Notes: generated by a model not told the origin, from the sequence alone. A stretch of 46,100 nt of DNA from Planctomycetota bacterium (GCA_021777845.1 JAJYDB010000003.1:1-46100); one strand, 5' to 3'; positions 20,352 to 29,348 are shown, counted from the first letter of the stretch. Numbers and translations: made by a program.

Positions 20352-21722
20352 ATGACGCGGCTGCTCAAGGCATTGTGCGCTTCTCTCGCAGTCTTATCGT
20401 TTCAAATAAGTGCGCCGGCCGCCGACGACGGCTGGAAAGCGGGGGTCGCGAAGCGTGTGATCACGCCGAGCCAGTCCACCTGGATGGCGGGCTACGCGGC
20501 CCGCACGAAGCCCTCCGAGGGCAAGGTGCACGACCTTTGGGCGAAGGCGGTCGCGCTCGAGGACGCCGACGGACGCAAAGCGCTGCTCGTTTCGGTCGAG
20601 GTCTGCGGGTTGCCTCGCGACCTCTCGAACGAGATTCGCGACGAGCTTAAGAACCGGTTCGGACTGGAGCGAGACCAGATCGTGCTCGCGAGTACGCACA
20701 CTCACTGCGGACCGGTCGTCGGCTCGAACTTGCAACCGATGTATGCGCTCGACGCCGAGCAAAAGAAACGGGCCGACGAATATGCCGTCTTTCTCAAAAG
20801 AACAATTATTGAAGCCTGCGCGGGGGCGATCGAAAATCTTCAGCCCGCGTCGCTTTCGTACGGCCTCGGACGTTGCGGATTCGCGATGAACCGTCGCGAG
20901 AATTCCGAGCGCGACTCCGAGAAACTTCGCTCCGAACTCAAGCTCAAAGGGCCGGTCGATCACGACGTGCCGGTGCTGCACCTGAGTACGCGGAACGGCT
21001 CGAACTTGGCGATTATTTATGGATATGCCTGTCATTGCACGACGCTCGATTTCAACAAGTTTTGCGGCGATTACGCGGGGTTCGCGTCTGCGGCGATCGA
21101 GCGTGCGCATCCCGGCGCGATCGCAATGTATATCCCCGGCTGCGGCGGCGACCAAAATCCCGCGCCGCGGAGAACGCTACCGCTGGCGCGTCGGCACGGC
21201 GAGGCGCTCGGATGGAGCGTCGACTACACGCTTAAATACAATTTGACGCCGATCACGAGCGACGCGCCCTTGAAGTCGAATTACGAGGAAATCAACCTCC
21301 CGTTCGCCGCGTTGCCGACGCGCGAAAAGCTGATCGCCGAGAGCAAATCGAAGGACGGCTCGATGTCGCGACGGGCCTTGATGTTGCTTGCGCAGCTCGA
21401 TCGCGACGGCAAATTGCCCGCGACGTATCTGTATCCGATCACGGTCTGGCGTTTGGATTCGCTCTCGTGGGTGTTTCTCGGCGGCGAGGTCACGGTCGAT
21501 TACGGGCTGCGTTTGAAGCGAAATCTCGACGGTTGGCGGACCTGGGTATCGGCGTACTGCAATGACGTAATGGGCTATATACCTTCGGAGCGGGTGCTCA
21601 AGGAGGGGGGCTACGAGGGAGCGACGTCAATGATTTATTACGGTCAGCCGACCGTCTGGGCCGAAGGAATCGAGGACCGGATTATCGAGGGCGTCGCCCG
21701 CGGGCTCGAGGCCGTGCGTTGA
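20352..21722 (+). CDS. Secreted neutral/alkaline ceramidase N-terminal-domain-like protein
   Basis: Exported protein of 456 residues (signal peptide about 1-24, ending SAPAADDG) resembling the N-terminal catalytic domain of neutral ceramidases. Motifs: VAKRVITPSQSTWMAGYAAR at the mature N-terminus, VLASTHTHCGPVVGS (zinc-ligand His pair), IYGYACHCTTLD and YIPGCGGDQNPAPR. These match the zinc amidase core but the protein lacks the C-terminal domain of full ceramidases (usually about 650-750 residues), as is common in planctomycete paralogues. Substrate unknown; lipid or amide hydrolysis is only a guess. AGGAG lies eight bases before ATG 20352. It is 20 bases after the GspF gene and could share its transcript. 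Its 3' end overlaps the convergent MFS gene by 96 bases. Confidence 0.85.
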   Translation: MTRLLKALCASLAVLSFQISAPAADDGWKAGVAKRVITPSQSTWMAGYAARTKPSEGKVHDLWAKAVALEDADGRKALLVSVEVCGLPRDLSNEIRDELKNRFGLERDQIVLASTHTHCGPVVGSNLQPMYALDAEQKKRADEYAVFLKRTIIEACAGAIENLQPASLSYGLGRCGFAMNRRENSERDSEKLRSELKLKGPVDHDVPVLHLSTRNGSNLAIIYGYACHCTTLDFNKFCGDYAGFASAAIERAHPGAIAMYIPGCGGDQNPAPRRTLPLARRHGEALGWSVDYTLKYNLTPITSDAPLKSNYEEINLPFAALPTREKLIAESKSKDGSMSRRALMLLAQLDRDGKLPATYLYPITVWRLDSLSWVFLGGEVTVDYGLRLKRNLDGWRTWVSAYCNDVMGYIPSERVLKEGGYEGATSMIYYGQPTVWAEGIEDRIIEGVARGLEAVR

Positions 21723-23030
21723 TCGCGGCGACTCGTGCATCCCGCTGAGGTTTTCCGTCGGCCGTCGTAGGACACCGGAAACCAGGACGACAATCGCGAC
21801 CGCCGCGCAGAGGCCGCTTGAAAGCGTGAGCACCGGCGTGATGCCCCACCTTTGCGCGGCAAGCCCGGTCCAGAGCGAGCCGAGCGGCACCGAGGCGGAA
21901 TAGATGATCATCCAGATGCCCATGATGCGGCCGCGGAGACCGTCGGGGACGGTTGTCTGAATGAGGGCCTGGGTCGCGGAGTAAAACATGACCGCGCCGA
22001 AGCCCGCGATCAGCAGCGCCCCCGACGCGACCGCGAAGGCAACCCACGCGGGCAGGACCGACTCGACGCGCGCCGGGATCGTGGCCGCAGCCGCCAGCCC
22101 CACCGCGAACAACGCGAGGCCCGCCTGCAGCAGGTGCTCTTTGCGGATGCGGAACGCGAGCGTGGCGACCGTGAGCGCGCCGAGGGTCGCGCCCACGCCG
22201 CTGCTCGAAAGCAAAACGCTATAGCCCGCGATGCCGGTGGAGAGGACCTTCCGCGCGTAGGCCGGGATCATCGCGTCGTAACCCATCGCGACCACTCCGA
22301 AGAACGCCATCAAGGTGAACAGCGTCGCGAGCCGCGGGTCGCTGCGCAGATGAAAGAGACCGCCGAGCAGCTTCGCCGGTTCGTCGTGACGCGCCTTCCC
22401 GCGGCCCGACTTCACTCCGCGAATCGACCCCACCGCCGCGATCGCCGCGAGATAGCTCAGCCCGTTGAGCGCGAAACACGCTGGACCGCCCAGCCACGCC
22501 AGGCAGATCCCCGCAAGCGCGGGACCGATCACGCGCGACGCGTTGAACAGCCCGCTGTTGAGCGCGACCGCGTTGCTCAGATCCGCCCGACCGACCACCG
22601 AATACAAGAACACCTGCCGGCTCGGCATCTCGAAGGTTACGCAGACGCGCGTCAGCGCCAAAATCAAGGCCATCTGCCAGATCTCGGCGACGCCGAAGCC
22701 GACCAGCGCCGCCAATCCGAACGCCAGCACCATCATCGCGGCGTTCATCGCGATCACCATCTTCCGCGACGACACGCGATCCGCGAGCGCGCCCGCGACC
22801 AAGCCCACGAACAGCCCGGGGAGCAAACTCGCGGCATCGACGCGACCGAGCACGCTCTCCGAATGCGTACGGTCAAACACAATCCACTTCACCGCCGCAG
22901 CCTGGAGCCAGGTGCCGATCAGACTGATGCCTTGACCGATAAAATAACGGCGGTAGTTCGGGTTTCGGAGCGCGGCGAAGGTTTGCAGTCGCTGGGGATC
23001 GTGATTGTCGGAGGCGTCGTCGGACATCAT
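21627..23030 (-). CDS. Major facilitator superfamily exporter (EntS/MFS_3-like)
   Basis: Integral membrane transporter of 467 residues with about 12 TM helices. The N-terminus FAALRNPNYRRYFIGQGISL is typical of MFS_3 / enterobactin-exporter-like proteins. GALADRVSSRKMVIAMN is the loop 2-3 motif A (G-x-x-x-D-R), and MGIWMIIYSASVPLGSLWTG is the matching second-half region. Substrate cannot be inferred; this group exports siderophores, drugs or small metabolites. Start at ATG 23030 (or the adjacent ATG 23027) preceded by GAGAG; the frame is open further upstream but that part is not transporter-like. The last 35 residues lie antisense to the end of the ceramidase-like gene and look like read-through rather than conserved domain. 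Confidence 0.88.
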   Translation of the reverse strand: MMSDDASDNHDPQRLQTFAALRNPNYRRYFIGQGISLIGTWLQAAAVKWIVFDRTHSESVLGRVDAASLLPGLFVGLVAGALADRVSSRKMVIAMNAAMMVLAFGLAALVGFGVAEIWQMALILALTRVCVTFEMPSRQVFLYSVVGRADLSNAVALNSGLFNASRVIGPALAGICLAWLGGPACFALNGLSYLAAIAAVGSIRGVKSGRGKARHDEPAKLLGGLFHLRSDPRLATLFTLMAFFGVVAMGYDAMIPAYARKVLSTGIAGYSVLLSSSGVGATLGALTVATLAFRIRKEHLLQAGLALFAVGLAAAATIPARVESVLPAWVAFAVASGALLIAGFGAVMFYSATQALIQTTVPDGLRGRIMGIWMIIYSASVPLGSLWTGLAAQRWGITPVLTLSSGLCAAVAIVVLVSGVLRRPTENLSGMHESPRSTHGLEPAGDALDNPVLDSFGPDGRLTVINH

Positions 23031-23797
23031 GCTCTCAGGCAGGTCAGGAACGTGGTGAACGGCATGCGCGGCAGGAGCGGCATTGGGAGGGGAGCATTCC
23101 ACCGGTCTCCATCTCGGCTCATTCCTATTATCACCAAGCGTCCCGAAACGACAACGCCACGCCACCTCGTCGTCCTGGACCAATCGATCCCAATCGGCCC
23201 CCAAACCGCGCCCACGAAACGAACCCAGGGTCAAACTGGGTAGACTCCATAGACTGGCTTAACTTTGTTTGCGACCCGCTCGAAGCGCCACCCGACCACT
23301 CCCAACCCGCCGGCCAAACGAACCCAGGTTAACACAGGGGGATTTAGTGAAAATGGGAGAAACTGGAAAGACTCGGAAAGTCGACCGATGATGAGCCTTG
23401 GAACCCGCTGCTCCAGCCCTGGGTCGGTCGGCCTGGAGAAGTTCCACAGTGCTCGCACCGCGGCTTTCACGGGCACGTGACCAAGCGAACAACTTGAACG
23501 TGGGTACCGGAACACAACGTCGGGGCCCGCCCTCGAACCTTCGCGACCTCTAAGCTGCTCGCATCTTAGAGCTTTGTTCACCTCCGTGGAATGTCGCGCA
23601 CCTCGCGATATACGAACCATCACAAATTTATGTAATAGATCGTGTGCAAAAAGAAACAACATCCCCTAACTCCGGAGAGGAATAACCTGTAATTGCGAAA
23701 GTCACCCCACGTATACCTAGCCTGCATGCAGTCGCGATGTATCCATTGTGGATTCCCTTTCGGGAACGGCGGGTGTTGTCTAAGTTGGAGCTTTGCG
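23031..23797. other. Long intergenic stretch, no convincing gene
   Basis: 767 bases between the MFS start and the PEP-CTERM-type pseudogene. Short open frames exist on both strands (for example 23231-23662 on the minus strand) but none has a good ribosome site or recognisable protein. It holds a degenerate direct repeat near 23218 and 23317. The part from about 23560 on is clearly less GC-rich than its surroundings. The promoter for the pseudogene is presumably near its right end. Confidence 0.5.
23216..23340 (+). repeat. Degenerate direct repeat pair (AACGAACCCAGG core)
   Basis: The 12-mer AACGAACCCAGG occurs at 23218-23229 and again at 23317-23328; about 11 further bases match partly and both copies reach a GGG run. 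Spacing is 99 bases. A related CGAACCCAACC string lies near 17808-17818, also between genes, so this may be a dispersed intergenic motif. No terminal features of a mobile element are seen. Confidence 0.4.
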
Positions 23798-24461
23798 ATG
23801 AAAAGTATGACAGAGTCGACCTGGTTGCTGGGCTGGCCCTGCTGACTGGGGTGTCGGGTTGCACTAAGGCCGGCGGCATCATCTTGACCGATTTGGGCAC
23901 GAGAACCCCGCCGAGCACGCTCGGTGGGATCAGCGTCACTCGCTTCGCGGCCGATTTGACTGCCATAGGCACGAACGAGACTTCGCTCGCGACGCCTACC
24001 GGGGCACGCTCGATTTCGGCGCGGCGGTCAATCACTGAATGATCGGCAACGGTTGGGGCGCCTGGAGCAACGGATATGCCGGCGATGTCTATGAATCCAA
24101 GGGTGCGACGTCAGTGACCATGACCCTTCCCGCGGCGGCCGCCGGCTTCTATTTCTATGCGGAATCCGCCACCTTTAGTACGTACTCCTTGACCGCGACG
24201 GCGAACGATGGATCCTCGCTCACCGAAAGCATCAATGGCTTTCAAGGTGCGTCGGGTTTCGGGCTTTCCGCCAGAGGCGGCACCATGCTCACGAGCGTGA
24301 CTTTGTCGACGACGACGGACTTCGAGGTCGGCGAATTCGGGATCTGCGTCGGTACCGCGAGCGCGACTCCCGAGTCCTCCACCCTGGTCGGATGCTTCAC
24401 GGCCAGCGGGATTATGCTCGGATACGCGCTGCGTCGCCGCAAAGCCAAATCCGCCGCCTGA
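23798..24461 (+). pseudogene. PEP-CTERM-type secreted protein, broken by frameshifts and a stop
   Basis: GGAG at 23787-23790 precedes ATG 23798, which opens with MKSMTES but must change frame at once to read the signal-peptide-like segment VDLVAGLALLTGVSG and on through GGIILTDLGTRTPPSTLGG. A second frame change near 24005 is needed to read GTLDFGAAVNH, followed by an in-frame TGA at 24036-24038. The open remainder (24039-24461) encodes a beta-rich domain (NGWGAWSNGYAGDVYESKGA) and a C-terminal sorting tail: TPESSTLV, a hydrophobic stretch, then RRRKAKSAA, matching the PEP-CTERM plan with Glu-Ser-Ser in place of Glu-Pro. PEP-CTERM proteins are exported and processed by an exosortase. With three lesions a working product is unlikely, though 24039-24461 alone could still be translated. 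Confidence 0.75.
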
Positions 24462-24525
24462 CCTTCGGGACGTCACCGCTCGAGCTTGATCTTAGAAAGG
24501 ACTTGTATACCTGAAATAACGACAA

Positions 24526-24550
24526 GGCCCGGACGCATCAGGTCCGGGCC
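24526..24550. terminator. Hairpin terminator, probably bidirectional
   Basis: Perfect 9-bp stem GGCCCGGAC / GTCCGGGCC with a 7-base loop, followed on the plus strand by CTCGTTT and on the minus strand by TTGTCGTT. It lies between the ends of the PEP-CTERM-type pseudogene and the convergent DUF433 gene. The T-tracts are short and interrupted. Confidence 0.6.
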
Positions 24551-24596
24551 CTCGTTTCGCACCTTGATTTCTAGCGAATCAGCTTCAGATCGCCGA

Positions 24597-25586
24597 TTAT
24601 TGGGCGTCTTGGTCGATCACGTAAGCCAGGCACGCGCGAATGTCGTCGTCGGTCAACTCGGGGTGCGACCGCAGGATCTCGGCCCAGGTCCAACCGTCGA
24701 CGATCAACGTCACAATTTGCCCGGCGGTGACCCACGTCCCGCGCACCACCGGAGAGTAGTCCGACACCTTAGAATCAAACGTCAGTCGCCCACTCCAGAT
24801 CGGCGGTTCGTCGCCATCGTCCGCGACGTCGTCGTCGTCGAACGGCTCGAAGGCGTCATACTCGTCGTCGAGGTTGTAGCGGCTCGGCTCGCGAAAGTCC
24901 GAGGAATCGTCGGCCCGCAGGAAGGGCGACCGGGGCCCAAAGGAATCCGCGGAGGCCCCAAAGTCGTCGTCGACGGGATCCAGCTCCATGTACAGATCAA
25001 CCGAGGGCGGCTGTGTCGTGGGCGGACGATCGACCTGCGCGGCGTGTTCCGCACGGGCCCCGGCCGCGCATGACGTCCCGTGCAGAGACGGATTCGCCAG
25101 GATTTCCAGGCCGCTCGCGATCGCCTCGAGCGCTTCTCGCGCCTGCTTCGACGTCGTCGCGGACAACTTTTTCGGCGAAACCGCATCAAATAACGCACAC
25201 GCTTCGAGCATCGGGTCGACGAGCTTCCGCAACCGCCAAGCCTCGACGATCACGAAGTCGACGACGACCGCGGCGAGTCCGCCCCGAGGCTGCAAGCAAG
25301 TGTGGATTTCGTCAATAAAGTTCGGGAAGCTCTCGCCGCCTTCAAGGCCCGCCGCGTGCTCACGGACACCTGCGTCGCGAGCCGCGTCGTCCTTTTCGCA
25401 ACAGCCGCGGGCAGAACCCAATTGCTCGTTCACCGAGTGTGCCCCCGCGCCCGCCGCGGTAGCCGGGTGACAGGCGCCGCAGGTCGCGCCGCAGGGCTGC
25501 CGCGTTGATGGCATCGAAGTCGCGTTCGGAGGCCGATTCAGGCTCGACGTCGCGGCGTCGAACTGCGGGGATTGATCGGTCGTCAT
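24597..25586 (-). CDS. Hypothetical protein with C-terminal DUF433 domain
   Basis: Protein of 329 residues. The last about 65 residues (SGRLTFDSKVSDYSPVVRGT, then TAGQIVTLIVDGWTWAEILR and LTDDDIRACLAYVID) form a DUF433 domain, a small helix-turn-helix-like fold often found as an antitoxin or DNA-binding module. Preceding it is a strongly acidic stretch (DDEYDAFEPFDDDDVADDGD). The middle (about 95-180) is helical (VVDFVIVEAWRLRKLVDPML). The N-terminal 75 residues are low complexity with several Cys (CGATCGACHPAT). DUF433 proteins are usually about 75-100 residues, so this is an unusual extended form. ATG 25586 has GGGA upstream; the frame starts 18 codons earlier. No toxin gene is adjacent. 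Confidence 0.65.
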   Translation of the reverse strand: MTTDQSPQFDAATSSLNRPPNATSMPSTRQPCGATCGACHPATAAGAGAHSVNEQLGSARGCCEKDDAARDAGVREHAAGLEGGESFPNFIDEIHTCLQPRGGLAAVVVDFVIVEAWRLRKLVDPMLEACALFDAVSPKKLSATTSKQAREALEAIASGLEILANPSLHGTSCAAGARAEHAAQVDRPPTTQPPSVDLYMELDPVDDDFGASADSFGPRSPFLRADDSSDFREPSRYNLDDEYDAFEPFDDDDVADDGDEPPIWSGRLTFDSKVSDYSPVVRGTWVTAGQIVTLIVDGWTWAEILRSHPELTDDDIRACLAYVIDQDAQ

Positions 25587-25707
25587 GGGCCGGGTCCCTT
25601 CGTTTTCGAGTGACGTTGGGCCGCGCACGGCGTCGTGCACGACTTTGTTGTGTCGCCACTCATAGCATCGTGTTCCGGCGGTTCCCGGTTCCGCCGAACG
25701 CCCGAAT

Positions 25708-27282
25708 TTACCCCCTGCGCAGTGCGCGGCCCGGCGTCGCGCCCGTCGGCTCGCCGTTCTCGAGAGCGAGAGTTCCGTTCACAAACACGTGATCAACTCC
25801 TTCGGCGAGCGTTCGGCCCTGCGCGTAGTCGGCTTTGTCTTGGATCGCGTGCGGGTCGAAAATCGCGATGTCGGCGGTGTATCCGGGCCGAATCATGCCG
25901 CGGTCGGTGAGTCGAAAGCGCCGCGCGGCGTGCGTCGAGAGGTGCGTGATCGCTTCGGCCCAGTTGTAGTCGTGAAGCTCGCGCGTGTGCCGCGCCAGGA
26001 ACCGCGCGAACGCCCCCCAGCCGCGCGGATGCGGGAATCCGCCTCGAAAAATGCCGTCGGAGCCTGCCATGTGCACGGGGTGTCGCATTACTTGACGCAC
26101 GTCTTCATCGGTCCGATTGCCGCCGCTGACGACGATTACGCCGACCGCCATCCCGTTTGCCGCGAGGATCTCGCAGACAAACTCGCCGCCCGAAATTCCC
26201 GCCTGTCGCGCGGCCTCGGAGACGCTCAGACCCTCGGCCCAACGCCACTCGGGCGCGGCCGTCATTGCGATGTTCGTTGTTTCGAGCGCGTTCGGCAGCG
26301 GTCCCGCGAACCACTCGGACTCCAGCCGCGCGCGCGTCGACTTCTGCCGCAAACGCTCGACGGTCGCGTCGATACCCCCTTCCTGCACCCACGGCGGCAG
26401 GCACGCCATCCCCAAAATCGTGTTGCCTCGCAGGTACGGATACGTGTCGTAGGTGAGGTCGACGTCGAGCGCGAGACCCTCCTCAACGAGCGGCAGCAAA
26501 ATCTCGGCGCGGCCGTTGAAGTGCGATATATGCGCCGCCGCTCCCGACCCGCGCGCGATCTCGAATACCTCGCGCATCCCCGCCGGAGCATTCGGCCCGT
26601 AGCCGCGCATGTGCGTTACGTACACGCCGTCGTCGGGCGCGATCGCCGCGCACAAAGCCGTGAGCTCGCGCGCATCGGCATACCGGCTCGGTATATAATC
26701 CAGCCCCGACGACAGCCCCACCGCGCCGGCGTCCATGCCCTCGCGCACCAGCCGGCACATCGCGGAGATCTCGTCTGCGCGCGCAGGTCGCGGGTCCAAA
26801 CCCATCACTTCCATACGAACGTTGCCGTTTGGAATCAAATAGGCGACATTGATCGCGACTTGTCGATCAAACCGCGCAAGGTATTCGTCGATGGTGCGCC
26901 ATTCGTAGTCCAAGCCGGCGGGATTGCCGTTAAAACCCGCGGTGTAGCGACGCATGTAGTCCATCGTCGAGGGCGAGGCGGGGGCGAAAGCGCTGCCGTC
27001 CTGACCGATGATGTAGGTCGTCACCCCTTGCTTGAGCGCCGGCAGATGGATCGGGTCGGCGAGCAGCATCAGATCGCCGTGCACGTGCGCGTCGATGAAT
27101 CCCGGCGCGACGTAACGCCCGACGGCGCTCAATCGACGCGGCGCGACGGCCTTGTCGAGACGTCCGACCGCGCTCACCATCGTGTCCAACAGTCCCACGT
27201 CGGCGCGATAGGGGGGCGCGCCCGAGCCGTCGATCACCCAACCGCCTTCGATAATCCAATCAAAATCCACGCTCATCCTCAC
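25708..27282 (-). CDS. N-acyl-D-amino-acid deacylase / D-aminoacylase family amidohydrolase
   Basis: Amidohydrolase-superfamily protein of 524 residues. YVAPGFIDAHVHGDLMLLAD (about 93-112) gives the HxH metal motif; THMRGYG and AHISHFNGRAEI are the central histidine regions; AGSDGIFRGGFPHPRGWGAF carries the late Asp and the GxxHPRxxG loop of D-aminoacylases; GMIRPGYTADIAIFDP is the conserved C-terminal strand. Members remove acyl groups from D-amino acids or similar N-acyl compounds. No signal peptide is seen, so it is probably cytoplasmic. A GTG start at 27282 overlaps the AlkA stop (GTGA); ATG 27276 with GTGAGG immediately upstream is the alternative. It is co-transcribed with the glycosylase gene, although no shared pathway is obvious. 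Confidence 0.9.
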   Translation of the reverse strand: MRMSVDFDWIIEGGWVIDGSGAPPYRADVGLLDTMVSAVGRLDKAVAPRRLSAVGRYVAPGFIDAHVHGDLMLLADPIHLPALKQGVTTYIIGQDGSAFAPASPSTMDYMRRYTAGFNGNPAGLDYEWRTIDEYLARFDRQVAINVAYLIPNGNVRMEVMGLDPRPARADEISAMCRLVREGMDAGAVGLSSGLDYIPSRYADARELTALCAAIAPDDGVYVTHMRGYGPNAPAGMREVFEIARGSGAAAHISHFNGRAEILLPLVEEGLALDVDLTYDTYPYLRGNTILGMACLPPWVQEGGIDATVERLRQKSTRARLESEWFAGPLPNALETTNIAMTAAPEWRWAEGLSVSEAARQAGISGGEFVCEILAANGMAVGVIVVSGGNRTDEDVRQVMRHPVHMAGSDGIFRGGFPHPRGWGAFARFLARHTRELHDYNWAEAITHLSTHAARRFRLTDRGMIRPGYTADIAIFDPHAIQDKADYAQGRTLAEGVDHVFVNGTLALENGEPTGATPGRALRRG

Positions 27283-28028
27283 GATTTTGTGGAACGACGC
27301 GCGGGCTGCGGCCGCGCCTTGGGGTTGAGTTTAACGGCGGGCTTCTCGGCCTTTTTCGGAGCGGTCGCGTCCGCGGCCGGCGTGTTCAGACCCTGCCAAA
27401 GATACCAAATCGCGATCGATCGGTATGGACGCCAGATTTCGGCGAGTTCGTGACACGCGCGCGGCTTCGGCAACTCGGCCAGCCCGAAGCGGTCGCGCAA
27501 CGCCGCACGCACGCCGAGGTCGCCGACGGGCAGCACGTCGGGTCGATTGAGCGCGAAAATCAAGAACATCTCCGCGGTCCACGGTCCAATGCCCTTAATC
27601 GCCGTCAGGCACGCGACGATCTCCTCGTCGGTCCAACGGTCGAAGTCGTCGAGCGGGGCCTCGCCCGTCGCGACGGCGTTCGCCAGGTTGAGCACATATT
27701 GGGCTTTCGTACGCGACAAGCCCACCTCGCGCAGCCGTTCCTCGCCAAGCGCGACAATCGGCCCGGGTCGATGCGGCTCGCCCGCGAGCGCACGTAGACG
27801 TGCGTCGATCGCCGCCGCGGCCTTCGACGAAATCTGCTGGCCGATGATCGCGCGCACCAGCGTGCCGAAGCGGTCGGGACGCGGCGCGAGCAGACACGCT
27901 CCGATCCGCTCGATCAACGCCGCCAGAGAGTCGTCGACCGCGCTCAGATGCGCCGTCGCCGTCGCCCATGGGTCGGACTCGCGGCCCTTTTTCGGGTTGG
28001 CGGAACGTCGTTTCGGAGTCGCCGGCAT
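27279..28028 (-). CDS. DNA-3-methyladenine glycosylase II (AlkA-like HhH-GPD protein)
   Basis: Base-excision repair glycosylase of 249 residues that removes alkylated purines. Seen: IIGQQISSKAAAAIDARL (the QQIS start of the HhH-GPD fold), the helix-hairpin-helix IKGIGPWTAEMFLIFAL, and the catalytic aspartate in LPVGDLGVRAAL. The C-terminus continues EIWRPYRSIAIWYLW, as in AlkA. A Lys/Pro/Arg-rich tail of about 35 residues follows. It lacks the N-terminal beta domain of E. coli AlkA, like many short bacterial homologues. ATG 28028 is preferred because AGGAG lies about eleven bases upstream; the frame starts 11 codons earlier. It overlaps the deacylase start. No Ada regulator is nearby. Confidence 0.92.
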   Translation of the reverse strand: MPATPKRRSANPKKGRESDPWATATAHLSAVDDSLAALIERIGACLLAPRPDRFGTLVRAIIGQQISSKAAAAIDARLRALAGEPHRPGPIVALGEERLREVGLSRTKAQYVLNLANAVATGEAPLDDFDRWTDEEIVACLTAIKGIGPWTAEMFLIFALNRPDVLPVGDLGVRAALRDRFGLAELPKPRACHELAEIWRPYRSIAIWYLWQGLNTPAADATAPKKAEKPAVKLNPKARPQPARRSTKS

Positions 28029-28085
28029 CGCCCTTCGGCTCCTTTCCTCAGTCGCGATCACGTCGTTGGGACGGTTCGTGCTCGA

Positions 28086-29348
28086 TCACGCCGCGCCGTA
28101 CGGACGCGCAAGTTTGAACTGCGGATTCTGATCCAAGAACGACTTCACTCGATCGACGCGATCGAGCGCGCGCGGCAGAAACTCGAGCGCCTGGTCGATA
28201 CGGGCATCGTCCTCGGCGCAACTAAAGCGTAGAAAGCCGGCGCCCGCCGCGCCGAAGCATTCGCCGCCCAAACATGCGACGCCGAAGCGGTCGTCGGCGG
28301 CTTCGAGCAGAAAAAGCGCGAGTCCGTGCGAGGTGATTCGCAGCCGGTCGCAGATCGCCTGCACGCCCGGAAAAACGTAAAACGTGCCCGCGGGCTGACG
28401 CACTTTCACGCCGTCGATGCGAGCCAATCCCGTCGAGAGCCGCTCAACCTTGCGACGAAACCGCGCCATATATTCGTCGCGCGTCGCGTGGTCGTGCTCG
28501 AGCGCCGCCGCCGCCGCGATCTGCACGAACGGCGGACTGCACGACGCCGTCGTGTTGATCAACAGGCCGATCGTCTCGACGACCCGCGGGTCCGCGACCG
28601 CGAAGCCGACCCGCCAGCCGCTCATGCTGTACGACTTGCTGAAGGTGTACGCCGCGACCGTTTGCGCGAGCATCCCCGGCTCCGCCGCGATCGATGCGTG
28701 CGTTCCGCTCCAGAGCATATGACAGTACGGCTCGTCCGAAAATATGACGACATCGGTGCCGCGCACCAGGTTCGCGATCGCGGCGAGGTCCTCGCGGGTC
28801 GCAACGCCTCCGGTCGGGTTGTGCGGGGAATTCAGGAAGATCGCACGCGGACGCGGGTCGTGTTCCAGGAACGCCTTCACCGCGTCGGCGGTCGGACGAA
28901 AGTCGTCCTCGGCGCGCAACGGTGCGAGCACGGCGCGCGCTCCGCGACGCTCCAAATTCGGCTCGTACGTCGGGAAATGCGGCGAAAAAATCAGGACGCC
29001 GTCGCCCGGGTCCAGAAACGCCTCGGCGAAATACTGCTCGAACGGCTTCGCGCCCGACGCAACCACGATATTCTCGGCCCGCGCGTCGATCCCAAATTCC
29101 GTTCGGACCGCGTTTGCCGCCGCCGCGCGCAACTCGGGCAAACCCAAGCTCGGGCCGTAGCCGGTGCGATTTTCCTCGATCGCGCGGATGCCGGCGGCCT
29201 TCGCCGCGGGCGTGCTCGGAAACGGACTGTCGCCAATCTCCAGCTCAACGACGTCCTTCCCGCCCGCCTTCAAAGCCCGCGCCCGCGCTAACACCGTGAA
29301 CGCCGTCTCGGCCGACAGCCTCGACGTCAGCTTGCTCAATCGCGTCAT
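28086..29348 (-). CDS. Class I/II pyridoxal-phosphate aminotransferase
   Basis: Fold-type I PLP enzyme of 420 residues, AspC/alanine-aminotransferase-like. Motifs: NRTGYGPSLGLPELRAAAA near the N-terminus, LNSPHNPTGGV (PLP-ring Asn), VIFSDEPYCHML (Asp that holds the pyridine N), and TFSKSYSMSGWRVGF with the Schiff-base lysine. FLRFSCAEDDARIDQALEF carries the Arg that usually binds the substrate carboxylate. Substrate specificity cannot be read from this. GGGGAAGG lies about ten bases before ATG 29348. A hypothetical gene ends 74 bases upstream on the same strand and may be co-transcribed. Length and motifs are complete. Confidence 0.92.
   Translation of the reverse strand: MTRLSKLTSRLSAETAFTVLARARALKAGGKDVVELEIGDSPFPSTPAAKAAGIRAIEENRTGYGPSLGLPELRAAAANAVRTEFGIDARAENIVVASGAKPFEQYFAEAFLDPGDGVLIFSPHFPTYEPNLERRGARAVLAPLRAEDDFRPTADAVKAFLEHDPRPRAIFLNSPHNPTGGVATREDLAAIANLVRGTDVVIFSDEPYCHMLWSGTHASIAAEPGMLAQTVAAYTFSKSYSMSGWRVGFAVADPRVVETIGLLINTTASCSPPFVQIAAAAALEHDHATRDEYMARFRRKVERLSTGLARIDGVKVRQPAGTFYVFPGVQAICDRLRITSHGLALFLLEAADDRFGVACLGGECFGAAGAGFLRFSCAEDDARIDQALEFLPRALDRVDRVKSFLDQNPQFKLARPYGAA

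Noticed and set aside
21852-23243. 463-codon plus-strand frame across the MFS gene
   Set aside because: Strongly biased Arg/His/Asp composition and no domain; the minus strand encodes a complete transporter.
23231-23662. 143-codon minus-strand frame in the gene-free stretch
   Set aside because: No ribosome site, no domain, and it runs through the direct repeats.
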